Shown piece by piece: positions 27,862-34,825 of a stretch of DNA of 36,760 bases; the stretch's first letter is position 1, and each line of letters begins with the position of its first letter. Source of the stretch: Phycisphaerales bacterium (GTDB lineage Bacteria; Planctomycetota; Phycisphaerae; Phycisphaerales; UBA1924). A program made the position numbers and the translations under genes. The notes beneath the pieces are model-generated. The model saw only the letters and a list, made by a program, of their open reading frames with translations. It was not told the DNA's origin and did no database searches. Location of the stretch: the NCBI GenBank assembly GCA_014379385.1, contig JACMLW010000175.1, forward strand, positions 1 to 36,760. The letters are read 5' to 3'.

Positions 27862-28763
27862 CCGCCTTTGCCACAACAGTGGGGGGGAAGCGTCTCAAGC
27901 TCACCAATCTGGACAAGCTGCTCTACCCCGACGCCGGATTCACCAAGTCGGGCGTTATCGACTACTACACCCGCATCGCCCCGGCCATGCTCAAGCACCT
28001 GGCCAGCCGCCCGGTCTCTCTCAAGCGCTACCCCAACGGCGTCAACGAGAAGTTCTTCTTCCAGAAGAACGCCCCCGACCACCGCCCCCCCTGGGTCAAG
28101 ACCGTTGCTGTCCACTCGGAGGTTCGCGGCGAAGACATCGACTACATCATCGTCTCGACTCGCGCCACGCTCGTGTGGCTCGCCAACCTCGCCGCGCTGG
28201 AGATCCACACCTACCTCGGCAAGTCTCCCAACCTCATGCGCCCCACCGTCATGGTGTTCGACATGGACCCCGGCGCCCCCGCCGGGCTGCTCGAGGCCAT
28301 GCAGATCGCCGTGATGTTCCGCGACTTCCTGAGCCACGCCGGCCTCGACAGCTACGCCAAGACCTCCGGGGGCAAGGGCGTCCACGTCTACGTGCCCCTC
28401 AACTCCGCCGTCACCTACGACCAGACCAAGCGCTTCGCCCGCGAGGTAGCGCTGGTGCTGGAGCAGAAGTACCGGGGCCGCATCACCTCCAACATGCGCA
28501 AAGACCTCCGCACCGGCAAAGTCTTCATCGACTGGAGTCAGAACGACGACCACAAGACCACGGCGTGCGCCTACACCCTCCGCGCGCACGCACGCCCCAC
28601 GGTCTCGACCCCCGTCACCTGGGACGAGATCGAGGAGGCGATTAAGCGCCGCAAACCGGAATCTCTTGTCTTTGAGGCCCCCGCCGTGCTCGAGCGAGTC
28701 GATCGACTCGGCGATCTCTTCGAGCCCGTGCTCACCCAGCGCCAAAGACTGCCGAGCGTGTAG
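27858..28763 (+). CDS. LigD-type DNA polymerase (primase-polymerase domain)
   Basis: 301 residues, the archaeo-eukaryotic primase-like polymerase domain of LigD as a separate protein. It fills gaps and adds nucleotides at DNA ends bound by Ku. Visible are LTNLDKLLYPDAGFTKSGVI at the start, VSLKRYPNG, FFFQKNAPDH, the metal-binding VFDMDPG (the Asp-x-Asp pair) and TSGGKGVHVYVPL. Later come RGRITSNMRKDLRTGKVFID and DHKTTACAYTLRA. The ATG overlaps the Ku stop. No phosphoesterase (3' end-processing) domain is encoded in this operon. The 3' end overlaps the convergent gene by 32 bp. Confidence 0.95.
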   Translation: MTAFATTVGGKRLKLTNLDKLLYPDAGFTKSGVIDYYTRIAPAMLKHLASRPVSLKRYPNGVNEKFFFQKNAPDHRPPWVKTVAVHSEVRGEDIDYIIVSTRATLVWLANLAALEIHTYLGKSPNLMRPTVMVFDMDPGAPAGLLEAMQIAVMFRDFLSHAGLDSYAKTSGGKGVHVYVPLNSAVTYDQTKRFAREVALVLEQKYRGRITSNMRKDLRTGKVFIDWSQNDDHKTTACAYTLRAHARPTVSTPVTWDEIEEAIKRRKPESLVFEAPAVLERVDRLGDLFEPVLTQRQRLPSV

Positions 28764-29199
28764 CATGACCATCATTCGATGCCCGCGAGCTCACTCCATT
28801 GCTCGCCACGCGCACGCCCGGCGGACGCCGCACCTTCCCCGACTTTGAATCCATGAACTTCCGGGCCGCGATCTTCAGCACGATCGGGAGCACGCGCGAC
28901 GCGAGAACCCTCCACATCAGCGCCCCGGCGAGCACCTTCCGCCCCCCACGGAACTTCGCCAGGAGGAATCCCGACGCCAGCGCCCCCGCCACCACCGCCG
29001 GCCAGTACTGATTCACGAGCCCGCCCGCCGCGCCGCCACCGCACAGCCCACCTGCCGCGCGCTGCGGCTTCCGCTCTCCCAGCTCGCGCAGGCGTAGCTT
29101 CGCGGCCTCGACACCCAGCCGCGGGTCGCCCGGCTTGTACTCCACCCGGGCGGTCGTGTCCACCGCCACAATCACCGGTTCATTCGGGCCATGGCCCAT
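28732..29199 (-). CDS. Hypothetical membrane protein, third gene of a yqjD/yqjE-like cluster
   Basis: 155 residues. A polar N-terminus (VDTTARVEYKPGDPRLGVEA) leads to a charged helix, a Gly-rich stretch with one Cys and a hydrophobic segment WPAVVAGALASGFLLAKF. After a second moderately hydrophobic helix comes a basic Ser/Arg-rich tail. No family was recognised. GGGAGGAG lies 4 bases before the ATG, a very strong ribosome site, and the start overlaps the end of the holin-like gene by 28 bp. This points to co-translation in one operon. Its place matches that of yqjK in the enterobacterial yqjCDEK operon, but similarity to YqjK was not established. Confidence 0.7.
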   Translation of the reverse strand: MGHGPNEPVIVAVDTTARVEYKPGDPRLGVEAAKLRLRELGERKPQRAAGGLCGGGAAGGLVNQYWPAVVAGALASGFLLAKFRGGRKVLAGALMWRVLASRVLPIVLKIAARKFMDSKSGKVRRPPGVRVASNGVSSRASNDGHATRSAVFGAG

Positions 29200-29429
29200 A
29201 GCAGCACTCCTCCCACCATGGCCGCAGCAAGCCCGACCACCAGCGCCGCCACCGGCGGGCTCGCCGCGTCCGCCACCGCCATGTAGGTTGCGATCATCAG
29301 CATCACCGCGCCGCCCAGCAGCAGGACCGCCGCCACCAAACCGATCGCGGCGCCCATGCTTAGCTTCACCACATTGCGCTTCAGCAGACGCCCCTCGGCC
29401 TCCGCCAGATCGGCAACGCGCACGATCAT
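29172..29429 (-). CDS. Small two-helix membrane protein, YqjE/holin-X-like
   Basis: 85 residues. An N-terminal amphipathic part, VADLAEAEGRLLKRNVVKLS, is followed by two long hydrophobic helices joined by a short Ala/Ser/Pro turn and ending WAMARMNR. This is the pattern of the phage-holin superfamily III/YqjE group, which usually lies next to DUF883 genes, as here. Despite the family name, cell lysis is not implied. The ribosome site is weak. It follows the DUF883-like gene by 101 bp and overlaps the next gene. Confidence 0.75.
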   Translation of the reverse strand: MIVRVADLAEAEGRLLKRNVVKLSMGAAIGLVAAVLLLGGAVMLMIATYMAVADAASPPVAALVVGLAAAMVGGVLLWAMARMNR

Positions 29430-29530
29430 CTCAGAGATGGATTGAATGGGCCCACTCCTTCTTCCAGCGGTGCGTGCAACTTCCTTGGCGCCGTTCGTTC
29501 CATCCGCGCCGGTGATCAGTGCGCCGCGCC

Positions 29531-29836
29531 TCAGCGCTTGTGGCCGTGATTCCCGGTGAGGAGCATGCCCAGGACAAACCCAACACCCAGGGCCGCGCCC
29601 AGGGCCGCCATCGGCCGCTGCTCGACCTGGTGCTGAACGTCGCTCAGAACCTGCTTGCCGCGCTCGCCAAGATCTCCCACGGCGTGGGTGGCGCGGTCGC
29701 GCGCCGCGTGCAGCTCGCTCTTGCCGCGCCCGAACATGTTCTGCGCCATCCCAACCACGTCGCCGCGAAGCTGGTTCAGGTCTCCCTTGAGCGAATCCAG
29801 ATCCTCGCGCAGGTTACCGGCATTCTCCATAGGCAT
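29531..29836 (-). CDS. DUF883 (YqjD/ElaB-like) membrane-anchored protein
   Basis: 101 residues. A long helix with charged heptads (LREDLDSLKGDLNQLRGDVV, then GKSELHAARDRATHAVGDLG) ends in one membrane helix RPMAALGAALGVGFVLGMLL and a His/Lys tail. This is the layout of YqjD, ElaB and YgaM, tail-anchored proteins of stationary phase; E. coli YqjD has been reported to bind ribosomes. ATG 29836 is chosen because GGGAG lies 7 bases before it; a TTG six bases upstream is also in frame. It is the first gene of the three-gene minus-strand cluster. Confidence 0.82.
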   Translation of the reverse strand: MPMENAGNLREDLDSLKGDLNQLRGDVVGMAQNMFGRGKSELHAARDRATHAVGDLGERGKQVLSDVQHQVEQRPMAALGAALGVGFVLGMLLTGNHGHKR

Positions 29837-30394
29837 GTGCAATCTCCCTTATTTGCAAGTCATTTGGATGAGCACGCGGCCCGCGCGTGCGTCACTCTTT
29901 CGTATTGGCGGGCGCGAACATACCACGGCGCCAGCGGTACGTCGATACTACCGTGGGCGCCCATCGCAGCCAGTGAGTGAACCGCCCTATCTGGGGCGAA
30001 CCCGGTGGGGTACCTACTCAACATGGATGTGCGTGCGAGATCGCTCGCGCCCCCCTCCCCCCCCGCACCCCGCGGCGCCGCTTTCATGCGACGAGTGACG
30101 GGACCCGTGGGCGCCACGCTTCGGGCGCGGCGCCATCGGGAGGGTGCGGGTCGGGCGCGGGCGGCGGTTGCGGTGGGAGACCGCTCCCCGCGGGTCGCGG
30201 CTCTGTGGGCCAATACACGAGACGCTTCTGAGGGTGGACCTGTTCCGCCAGACGGTGCGCCGGCGGGATGTACATGGGAGGATGCGTGTGATGGCGGCGC
30301 GAGGCCGCATGCTTCCGCTGACGGCTCGGCGCTCTTTTACCAGTCTCACGGCTGGGACGTTTGGTCGCTTGCGAGCGAGGTGAGGGCTGGGTAA
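29837..30394. other. Intergenic region between the DUF883 gene and the HNH gene
   Basis: No gene could be supported. Frames on both strands are Arg/Pro-rich and none has a ribosome site with a sensible start. The right part (30200-30390) drops in GC, as does the HNH gene beside it. The promoter of the DUF883 cluster should lie near 29840-29930, where the sequence is more AT-rich, but no clear boxes were found. Confidence 0.4.
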
Positions 30395-31333
30395 CTAAAC
30401 CTTGTCGCCCTTCTTCAAGTTGCAAATCTCGCAGAGAATCTGGATGTTCTGCACGGTCGTTGCGCCGCCCTTTGACTGCGGAATAATGTGGTCGTATTGA
30501 AGTCCAGTGTCCGATCGGCATTCGGCGCATATGCCGCCGTCTCGGGCATATACGGCCTGTCTGATTTCCAAAGGAATCGGTGTGCGGCGACTGTTTTTGA
30601 ACAGCGCGCCCGACTCGTCGTAAAGCCGCTTGCGCCGCTCCAATGTCTTTCGTTCGTCGTCCAGCTCTTCGAGGAACAAAAGCCGGAGATGGTTCAAGCC
30701 TCGAACATGGTCGTCAGCAGGAACCTCCCAGCCGTACCGGTCAAACAGATGGAAATGAAACCAGCTTGATCCTCGTTTGGTCCGGGTGAACTCCTCCGAG
30801 ATCGCCTTCAGATTGAACGGCACGTCACCGCGGAGTGCCGTCAGAAAGTCCCGCAGGGGATTCCCGTAGAGCGAGGCTTGCTGCCGTTGAAAGAGGTGGG
30901 AGAGCTCTACAAGCACGATTCGACTAGAACGATCCACCAACTCGCTAAATCCCAAAGGTTGCGAGGTCAATCCCAGCTCCAACAAATCTATTGCGAGCTG
31001 AGCTACGACGGCGTGGGCTTCGCCAATGCCTGTCCGAAGAGAAGGCGAAATCGATGAGCAATACTTGAGATCGTCCCCTTGTTTCCAGCGAATCAGGAAT
31101 GGCTCGGTCTTGGCTGAGTTATCCAGGAACAACGACGATAGCGTTAGTGGAGTGAGCGTTCGCTCGTGGAGGTCCGGCCTCTTGGGACCGAATCTGCAAT
31201 ACTCCCCCAAAGTCGTGAGAATCCGGGCGACTTCGACGCACCCGCTCTCTGAGTCCGGGCTCCCAACACCAAGGGAGTACGCAACGACTTTGGGGAATCT
31301 TTCCCAATTGAATAGGCGTCGGTGCTTTGCCAT
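30395..31333 (-). CDS. HNH endonuclease-domain protein
   Basis: 312 residues. The last ~57 form an HNH nuclease domain: RQAVYARDGGICAEC, then LQYDHIIPQSKGG, TTVQNIQILCEICNLKKG. Two Cys pairs should hold a structural zinc, and Asp-His with the later Asn forms the metal-bound active site. The first ~250 residues are unfamiliar, mostly helical, and may be a target- or partner-binding region. The gene is visibly less GC-rich than its neighbours, has more varied codon use, and stands alone. This suggests a transferred defence or mobile gene (inference). No methylase or integrase is near. ATG 31333 has AGGATGG 4 bases upstream. Confidence 0.88.
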   Translation of the reverse strand: MAKHRRLFNWERFPKVVAYSLGVGSPDSESGCVEVARILTTLGEYCRFGPKRPDLHERTLTPLTLSSLFLDNSAKTEPFLIRWKQGDDLKYCSSISPSLRTGIGEAHAVVAQLAIDLLELGLTSQPLGFSELVDRSSRIVLVELSHLFQRQQASLYGNPLRDFLTALRGDVPFNLKAISEEFTRTKRGSSWFHFHLFDRYGWEVPADDHVRGLNHLRLLFLEELDDERKTLERRKRLYDESGALFKNSRRTPIPLEIRQAVYARDGGICAECRSDTGLQYDHIIPQSKGGATTVQNIQILCEICNLKKGDKV

Positions 31334-31599
31334 TCTGCCATCCTATCGAAGAATCCACAGGACAGCTTTCTCGGGTATGCTCAGTCAAATGACCCCCGAA
31401 GAGCGAGCCGAGTACAAGCCGCCTTGCGGCGTCACGACGGCGAAACCGCCTTGCAACCCGTTGGTGGGCGGAGAATCTGTGACCCTAGTTTCTGGCGTTG
31501 TGCTTGGGCCGTCGCATATGCGGGGCGCACGGCATCAATCGCCAAGCCGTCGAATCCACGAGCCGACTAATTGGCTGGGCCACGGCTGCCCTAAGTTGG

Positions 31600-31634
31600 A
31601 ATGGGTTGGCGTACCCGGCCAACCCATTTCTTTC
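31600..31634 (+). terminator. Strong hairpin, terminator-like on the plus strand
   Basis: AATGGGTTGGC (31600-31610) pairs perfectly with GCCAACCCATT (31618-31628) around a 7-base loop, followed by TCTTTC. No plus-strand gene is known upstream, so it would end an unrecognised transcript or be a structural element. Confidence 0.55.
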
Positions 31635-31785
31635 GGTCGTTCGATTCCGTTGGCATCTGGCGAGTTAAGATGGACAAGCGAGGGACTTGCTCATTCTTCT
31701 GCCTCGAAAGTGTGACAATCGGGTACTCTGTTTCGGCCCCAGCTCCCAGGGCTGGCGTGGGGGGCCATGTTTGCCCCTCGTATTT

Positions 31786-31829
31786 GTTCGCAAGAAAGAA
31801 GCCCCGCTGCCTTATGGGCAAACGGGGCT
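31786..31829 (-). terminator. Terminator-like hairpin, minus strand
   Basis: Read on the minus strand, AGCCCCG and CGGGGCT form a stem with extra inner GCC/GGC pairing, followed by TTCTTTCTT. It lies ~320 bases downstream of tRNA-Ala, beyond that gene's own terminator. This suggests a second minus-strand transcript between them. Confidence 0.6.
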
Positions 31830-32098
31830 AAACAGGAGCATGACGAGATGGTTGGGCCGTAGCTACTACCTCGTCTCGGCCACAATAATGGCGTTGCCCA
31901 AGAAACTGCCAGAAGTAGTTGCCGCTGACATGACGACGCAGAGACGGGATTGATGCACGACCCATCGGGAGCCCTTCTCCGCCGTATCCCCCGATAGGGA
32001 CAAGGCAGAAACAGGAGCATTGATCCCGAGCGCCAAAGGGCACCCATCCCAATAGCCAGGAGGGCCGACGGGAACCGTCGGAAACCTCTAATAAACCC

Positions 32099-32135
32099 GA
32101 AAAACACAAACACCGCAGGCGTGAACCTGCGGTGT
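32099..32135 (-). terminator. Intrinsic terminator of tRNA-Ala
   Basis: On the minus strand ACACCGCAGG (32135-32126) pairs perfectly with CCTGCGGTGT (32119-32110) around a 6-base loop, followed by TTGTGTTTTT. It begins 12 bases past the tRNA 3' end. Confidence 0.88.
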
Positions 32136-32147
32136 CTTTGCGGAAAG

Positions 32148-32222
32148 TGGAGGCGAAGAGACTCGAACTCTCGACCTCTTCCATGCCATGGAAGCGCTCT
32201 ACCAAAACTGAGCTACGCCCCC
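32148..32222 (-). tRNA. tRNA-Ala (anticodon GGC)
   Basis: 75 bases. The acceptor stem GGGGGCG/CGCCTCC contains the G3:U70 pair that marks alanine tRNAs. The D-arm starts TAGCTCAG, the anticodon stem CTTCC/GGAAG closes the loop ATGGCAT with anticodon GGC (reads GCC and GCU), and the T-loop is TTCGAGT. The discriminator base is A and CCA is not encoded. It is a single gene with its own terminator. Confidence 0.95.
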
Positions 32223-32581
32223 TTCCTTTGGCAACAAGTTGTCAGCGCCGGCGATCCGGCACGCCCCCATCGTAGGGCCGCGTCACTCCGGGTCAACCGG
32301 CCGCGCCGACGCTCCGGCCCCGTCCAGCCGCGGCCGCGCCCCTCCCTCCTCGGTCGGGGCGCCCGTTCTACTCAACTTGGCGGCTGCCCAACGCCCGAGA
32401 AAAATCTTGCCGCAACCGATAACCCGCGCTTATCCGCGTCCGAGGTGCAGCCGATACAACCCGCAATGTCTCTCGGACCCGTTCACCCTACCCAGCCCGC
32501 ACGGACCCCCCCCGCACGGACCCGCCCCGCTCGGACGCCCGCCGCGTGGAGCCCCGTCACACGGACCCATGGAGTTTCGTG
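32223..32581. other. Intergenic region upstream of tRNA-Ala and the small hypothetical gene
   Basis: No gene is supported. ACGGACCC occurs three times between about 32500 and 32570, twice as CGCACGGACCC 16 bp apart, in a C-rich, repeat-like stretch just before the next gene's ribosome site. The tRNA promoter should lie at its left end, but no clear boxes were seen. Confidence 0.45.
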
Positions 32582-32965
32582 ATGCCCGGTATCGAATATC
32601 AGCACATCGGACACGACCCCCGCTACGGCGAGATCGCCCTCTGGTCCATCGACGATCGCGGCGAGATCCACGAAGACCGTCGCTGCTTCCCTATCCCCGA
32701 TGCCGATTGGCTCGACTGGGCGCACGAGAACGTCTTCCGTGAAGTGAAGATCCGCGCGGTCGGGCGCGTCGAGCTTTCCCGGCGGGCCGGGTCGATCCAC
32801 ATCTCCGACCCCAACGTCGGGCTTTCCGACCACCGCCTCACCCGTCTGCTCGACAAACTCGATGAGAAGTACCCGCAGACCCGCTGGTATCTCTTCGGCT
32901 CGGGCTTTCATGGTGAGAACGCGATGACGGCCCTCGCCCGGCGCGTGCTCAGCACCGCGCCCTGA
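32582..32965 (+). CDS. Conserved-looking hypothetical protein
   Basis: 127 residues, soluble, no signal peptide. It opens MPGIEYQHIGHDPRYGEIAL, continues with a DDRGEIHEDRRCFPIPDADW segment and an acidic/aromatic WLDWAHENVF. Near the end are a DKLDEKYPQTRWYLFGSGFH stretch and an Ala/Arg helix. Its composition is that of a genuine globular protein, but no family was recognised. GGAG lies 7 bases before ATG 32582, so that start is preferred to an in-frame one at 32546. It converges on fabF with 28 bp between stops. Confidence 0.75.
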   Translation: MPGIEYQHIGHDPRYGEIALWSIDDRGEIHEDRRCFPIPDADWLDWAHENVFREVKIRAVGRVELSRRAGSIHISDPNVGLSDHRLTRLLDKLDEKYPQTRWYLFGSGFHGENAMTALARRVLSTAP

Positions 32966-32993
32966 GGCACCTCTTTGTGCCCAGTGCCTTCGG

Positions 32994-34274
32994 CTACTCC
33001 CACCGCCCGATCACCAGCGTCACGTTGTGGCCCCCGAACCCGAAGGTGTTGTTCATCGCGTACTTCACGCGCCGCTCGCGCGCTGTGTGCGGCACGAAGT
33101 CCAGGTTGAACCCATCGTCCGGGTCGTCGAGATTGATCGTGGGGGGGATCACCCCATCGCGCACCGCGTGAACGCACGCGATCGTCTCGATCGCGCCCGA
33201 CGCCCCCAGCGCGTGCCCGTGCATTGATTTGGTCGAGCTCATCATCAGCTTCCCGCCACGCGCCGGCAGCGAGTGCTCGCCGAACACGCTCATCACCGCG
33301 TTCACCTCCGCCTTGTCCCCCAGCGGCGTGCTCGTCCCGTGCGCGTTGATGTAGCCGATGTCCATCGGGTTCAGCCCGCAGTCTTCCAGCGCCCAGCGCA
33401 TGGAACGCGCGGCGCCGCTCCCCTCCAGGTCCGGCGCCGTGATGTGCGCCGCGTCCGAGCTGTTCCCGTAGGCCACCAGCTCCGCGTAGATCCGTGCCCC
33501 GCGCTTCTTCGCGTGCTCCTCGGTCTCGAGCACGAACATCGCCGAGCCCTCCGCCAGCACGAATCCGTCGCGGCCCCGGTCAAACGGCCGGCTCGCCTTC
33601 GCGGGGTCGTCGTTCCGCTGGCTCAGCGCCTTCATCGTCATGAACGCGCCCACGCACAAGGGCGATACCGCCGCCTCCGCACCCCCGCCGATAATCACGT
33701 CCGCCCGCCCCCGCCGTAGCAACTCGAGCGCATCGCCCAACGCGTGCCCCGAGCTCGCGCACGCCGTCACATGCGTCGTCCCGGGACCGCGCAGCCCGTA
33801 CTTGATCGAGATCATCCCCGTCGCGGCGTTCGCCATCAGCCGCGGCACCGTGAACGGGCTGATCCGGTCCGGCCCCTTGTTGAGCATCACCGTCACGCCG
33901 TCCTCGATCGTCTGGATCCCACCCACCCCCGACCCGGTCACGACCCCGCACCGCTCCGGGGTTTCCTTGGAGAAGTCGATCCCAGAATCCTGGACCGCCT
34001 GCGCCGCCGCGCCCAGGCCCAGCAGCGTGAACCGGTCCAGACGCTTGATATCGCGACCCTCGACCCACTTCGCCGGATCGAACCCCTTGACCTGGCCCGC
34101 GACCCACACCGACCATCGGCCCGCGTAACGGTCAAACTCCGGGCCCTCGATCCGCGTGATCCCGCTCCGCCCTTCGCGCATCGCCTCCCACGTCGCCCCG
34201 GCGCTGAGGCCAAGGTTCGTCACGGCGCCCATGCCGGTAATGACTACTCGCGGCCCGCTTCGTCCACTTGCCAT
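32994..34274 (-). CDS. fabF: 3-oxoacyl-[acyl-carrier-protein] synthase II
   Basis: 426 residues, the elongating condensing enzyme of fatty-acid synthesis (malonyl-ACP plus acyl-ACP). The Cys-His-His triad is visible: nucleophile in HVTACASSGHALGDAL, first His in INAHGTSTPLGDKAE and second in STKSMHGHALGASGA, where the more usual residue after Met is Thr. The start VVITGMGAVTNLG and the end NNTFGFGGHNVTLVIGRWE are typical. ATG 34274 is the natural start. It follows acpP by 95 bp with a terminator-like hairpin between. No fabD, fabG or fabH is in the window. Confidence 0.96.
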   Translation of the reverse strand: MASGRSGPRVVITGMGAVTNLGLSAGATWEAMREGRSGITRIEGPEFDRYAGRWSVWVAGQVKGFDPAKWVEGRDIKRLDRFTLLGLGAAAQAVQDSGIDFSKETPERCGVVTGSGVGGIQTIEDGVTVMLNKGPDRISPFTVPRLMANAATGMISIKYGLRGPGTTHVTACASSGHALGDALELLRRGRADVIIGGGAEAAVSPLCVGAFMTMKALSQRNDDPAKASRPFDRGRDGFVLAEGSAMFVLETEEHAKKRGARIYAELVAYGNSSDAAHITAPDLEGSGAARSMRWALEDCGLNPMDIGYINAHGTSTPLGDKAEVNAVMSVFGEHSLPARGGKLMMSSTKSMHGHALGASGAIETIACVHAVRDGVIPPTINLDDPDDGFNLDFVPHTARERRVKYAMNNTFGFGGHNVTLVIGRWE

Positions 34275-34285
34275 GCGCCTGCCCG

Positions 34286-34330
34286 GATAAAAGAACCGCG
34301 GCCTGCCGGCTCTGTGGCTCGACAGGCCGC
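34286..34330 (-). terminator. Terminator-like hairpin between acpP and fabF
   Basis: On the minus strand GCGGCCTG and CAGGCCGC form an 8-bp stem with a 17-base loop, followed by GGTTCTTTTA. The T-run is short, so it may only reduce read-through. That would fit a need for far more acyl carrier protein than synthase. Confidence 0.6.
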
Positions 34331-34369
34331 CTTGTGTTCAGCTTACGCCCGAACGGCCCGCGACAGGCC

Positions 34370-34618
34370 TTACCCCGCGGTCTGGGCCTGCTTGATGTAC
34401 TCCACCGCCTCGCCGACCGTGTTGATCTTCTCCGCCTTCTCGTCCGGGATGTCCGTGTCGAACGCATCCTCGAACGACATGACCAGCTCCACCCGGTCCA
34501 GGCTGTCCGCGCTCAGATCGTCCACGAAGTTCGTGCTCCGGTTGAGCTGCGCCTTGTCCACGCTCATCTGATTCGCGACGATCTCGATGACCTTCGCTTC
34601 AATCTCTTGCTCGGTCAC
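34370..34618 (-). CDS. acpP: Acyl carrier protein
   Basis: 82 residues, acidic, carrying growing acyl chains on a phosphopantetheine arm. The modification site is Ser in SADSLDRVELVMSFEDAF (DSLD), and the four-helix ACP pattern is complete from EIEAKVIEIVANQMSVDKAQ to VGEAVEYIKQA. The start is GTG 34618, with GGAG 8 bases upstream. A likely promoter lies ~135 bp before it. fabF follows on the same strand. Confidence 0.96.
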   Translation of the reverse strand: MTEQEIEAKVIEIVANQMSVDKAQLNRSTNFVDDLSADSLDRVELVMSFEDAFDTDIPDEKAEKINTVGEAVEYIKQAQTAG

Positions 34619-34752
34619 AGCTCGGTCTCCATTCTGATTCGCCCCACTGTCCGCCCACTATCCCCGACCGGTCCGCCGGGGGCATCCCGGCCGCGGCAAC
34701 CAGCCTCGAGAAGCAGCGAGCACCCGCACGGGGCTGGCCTGTTGATCCGGGG

Positions 34753-34782
34753 AATATAGCCGCCCCCGGTCTACGCCGCCAA
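34753..34782 (-). promoter_or_regulatory. Candidate sigma-70-type promoter of acpP
   Basis: On the minus strand TTGGCG (34782-34777), an 18-base spacer and TATATT (34758-34753) match the -35/-10 consensus at four and five of six positions. This leaves a leader of ~130 bases before acpP, in which CCGG-rich palindromes occur. Confidence 0.5.
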
Positions 34783-34825
34783 GCCGGCCCCGGTACAAGC
34801 CCGTACTCCCTAGGCACCGGCGCTG

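Larger units (their letters stand above)
31334..32098. other. Structured non-coding region of lower GC between the HNH gene and tRNA-Ala
   Basis: About 765 bases without a supportable gene. It is more AT-rich than the flanks and holds several hairpins (listed separately). A further 9-bp stem CCC-ATCGGG/CCCGAT-A-GGG lies near 31971-32000, and a CCGACGG/CCGTCGG stem with a GAA loop near 32065-32081. The 12-mer AAACAGGAGCAT occurs at 31830-31841 and 32009-32020, each time after a hairpin. A 37-codon frame starts at 31840, but its AGGAG is too close to the ATG to be a good site. No tmRNA, RNase P, SRP or 6S signature was found. Confidence 0.5.

Noticed and set aside
31334-32098. tmRNA, RNase P RNA, SRP RNA or 6S RNA
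   Set aside because: None of their conserved sequence blocks was found on either strand.
30395-32222. Integrative element inserted at tRNA-Ala
   Set aside because: The lower GC and HNH gene suggested it, but no integrase and no second copy of the tRNA 3' end were found to the left.
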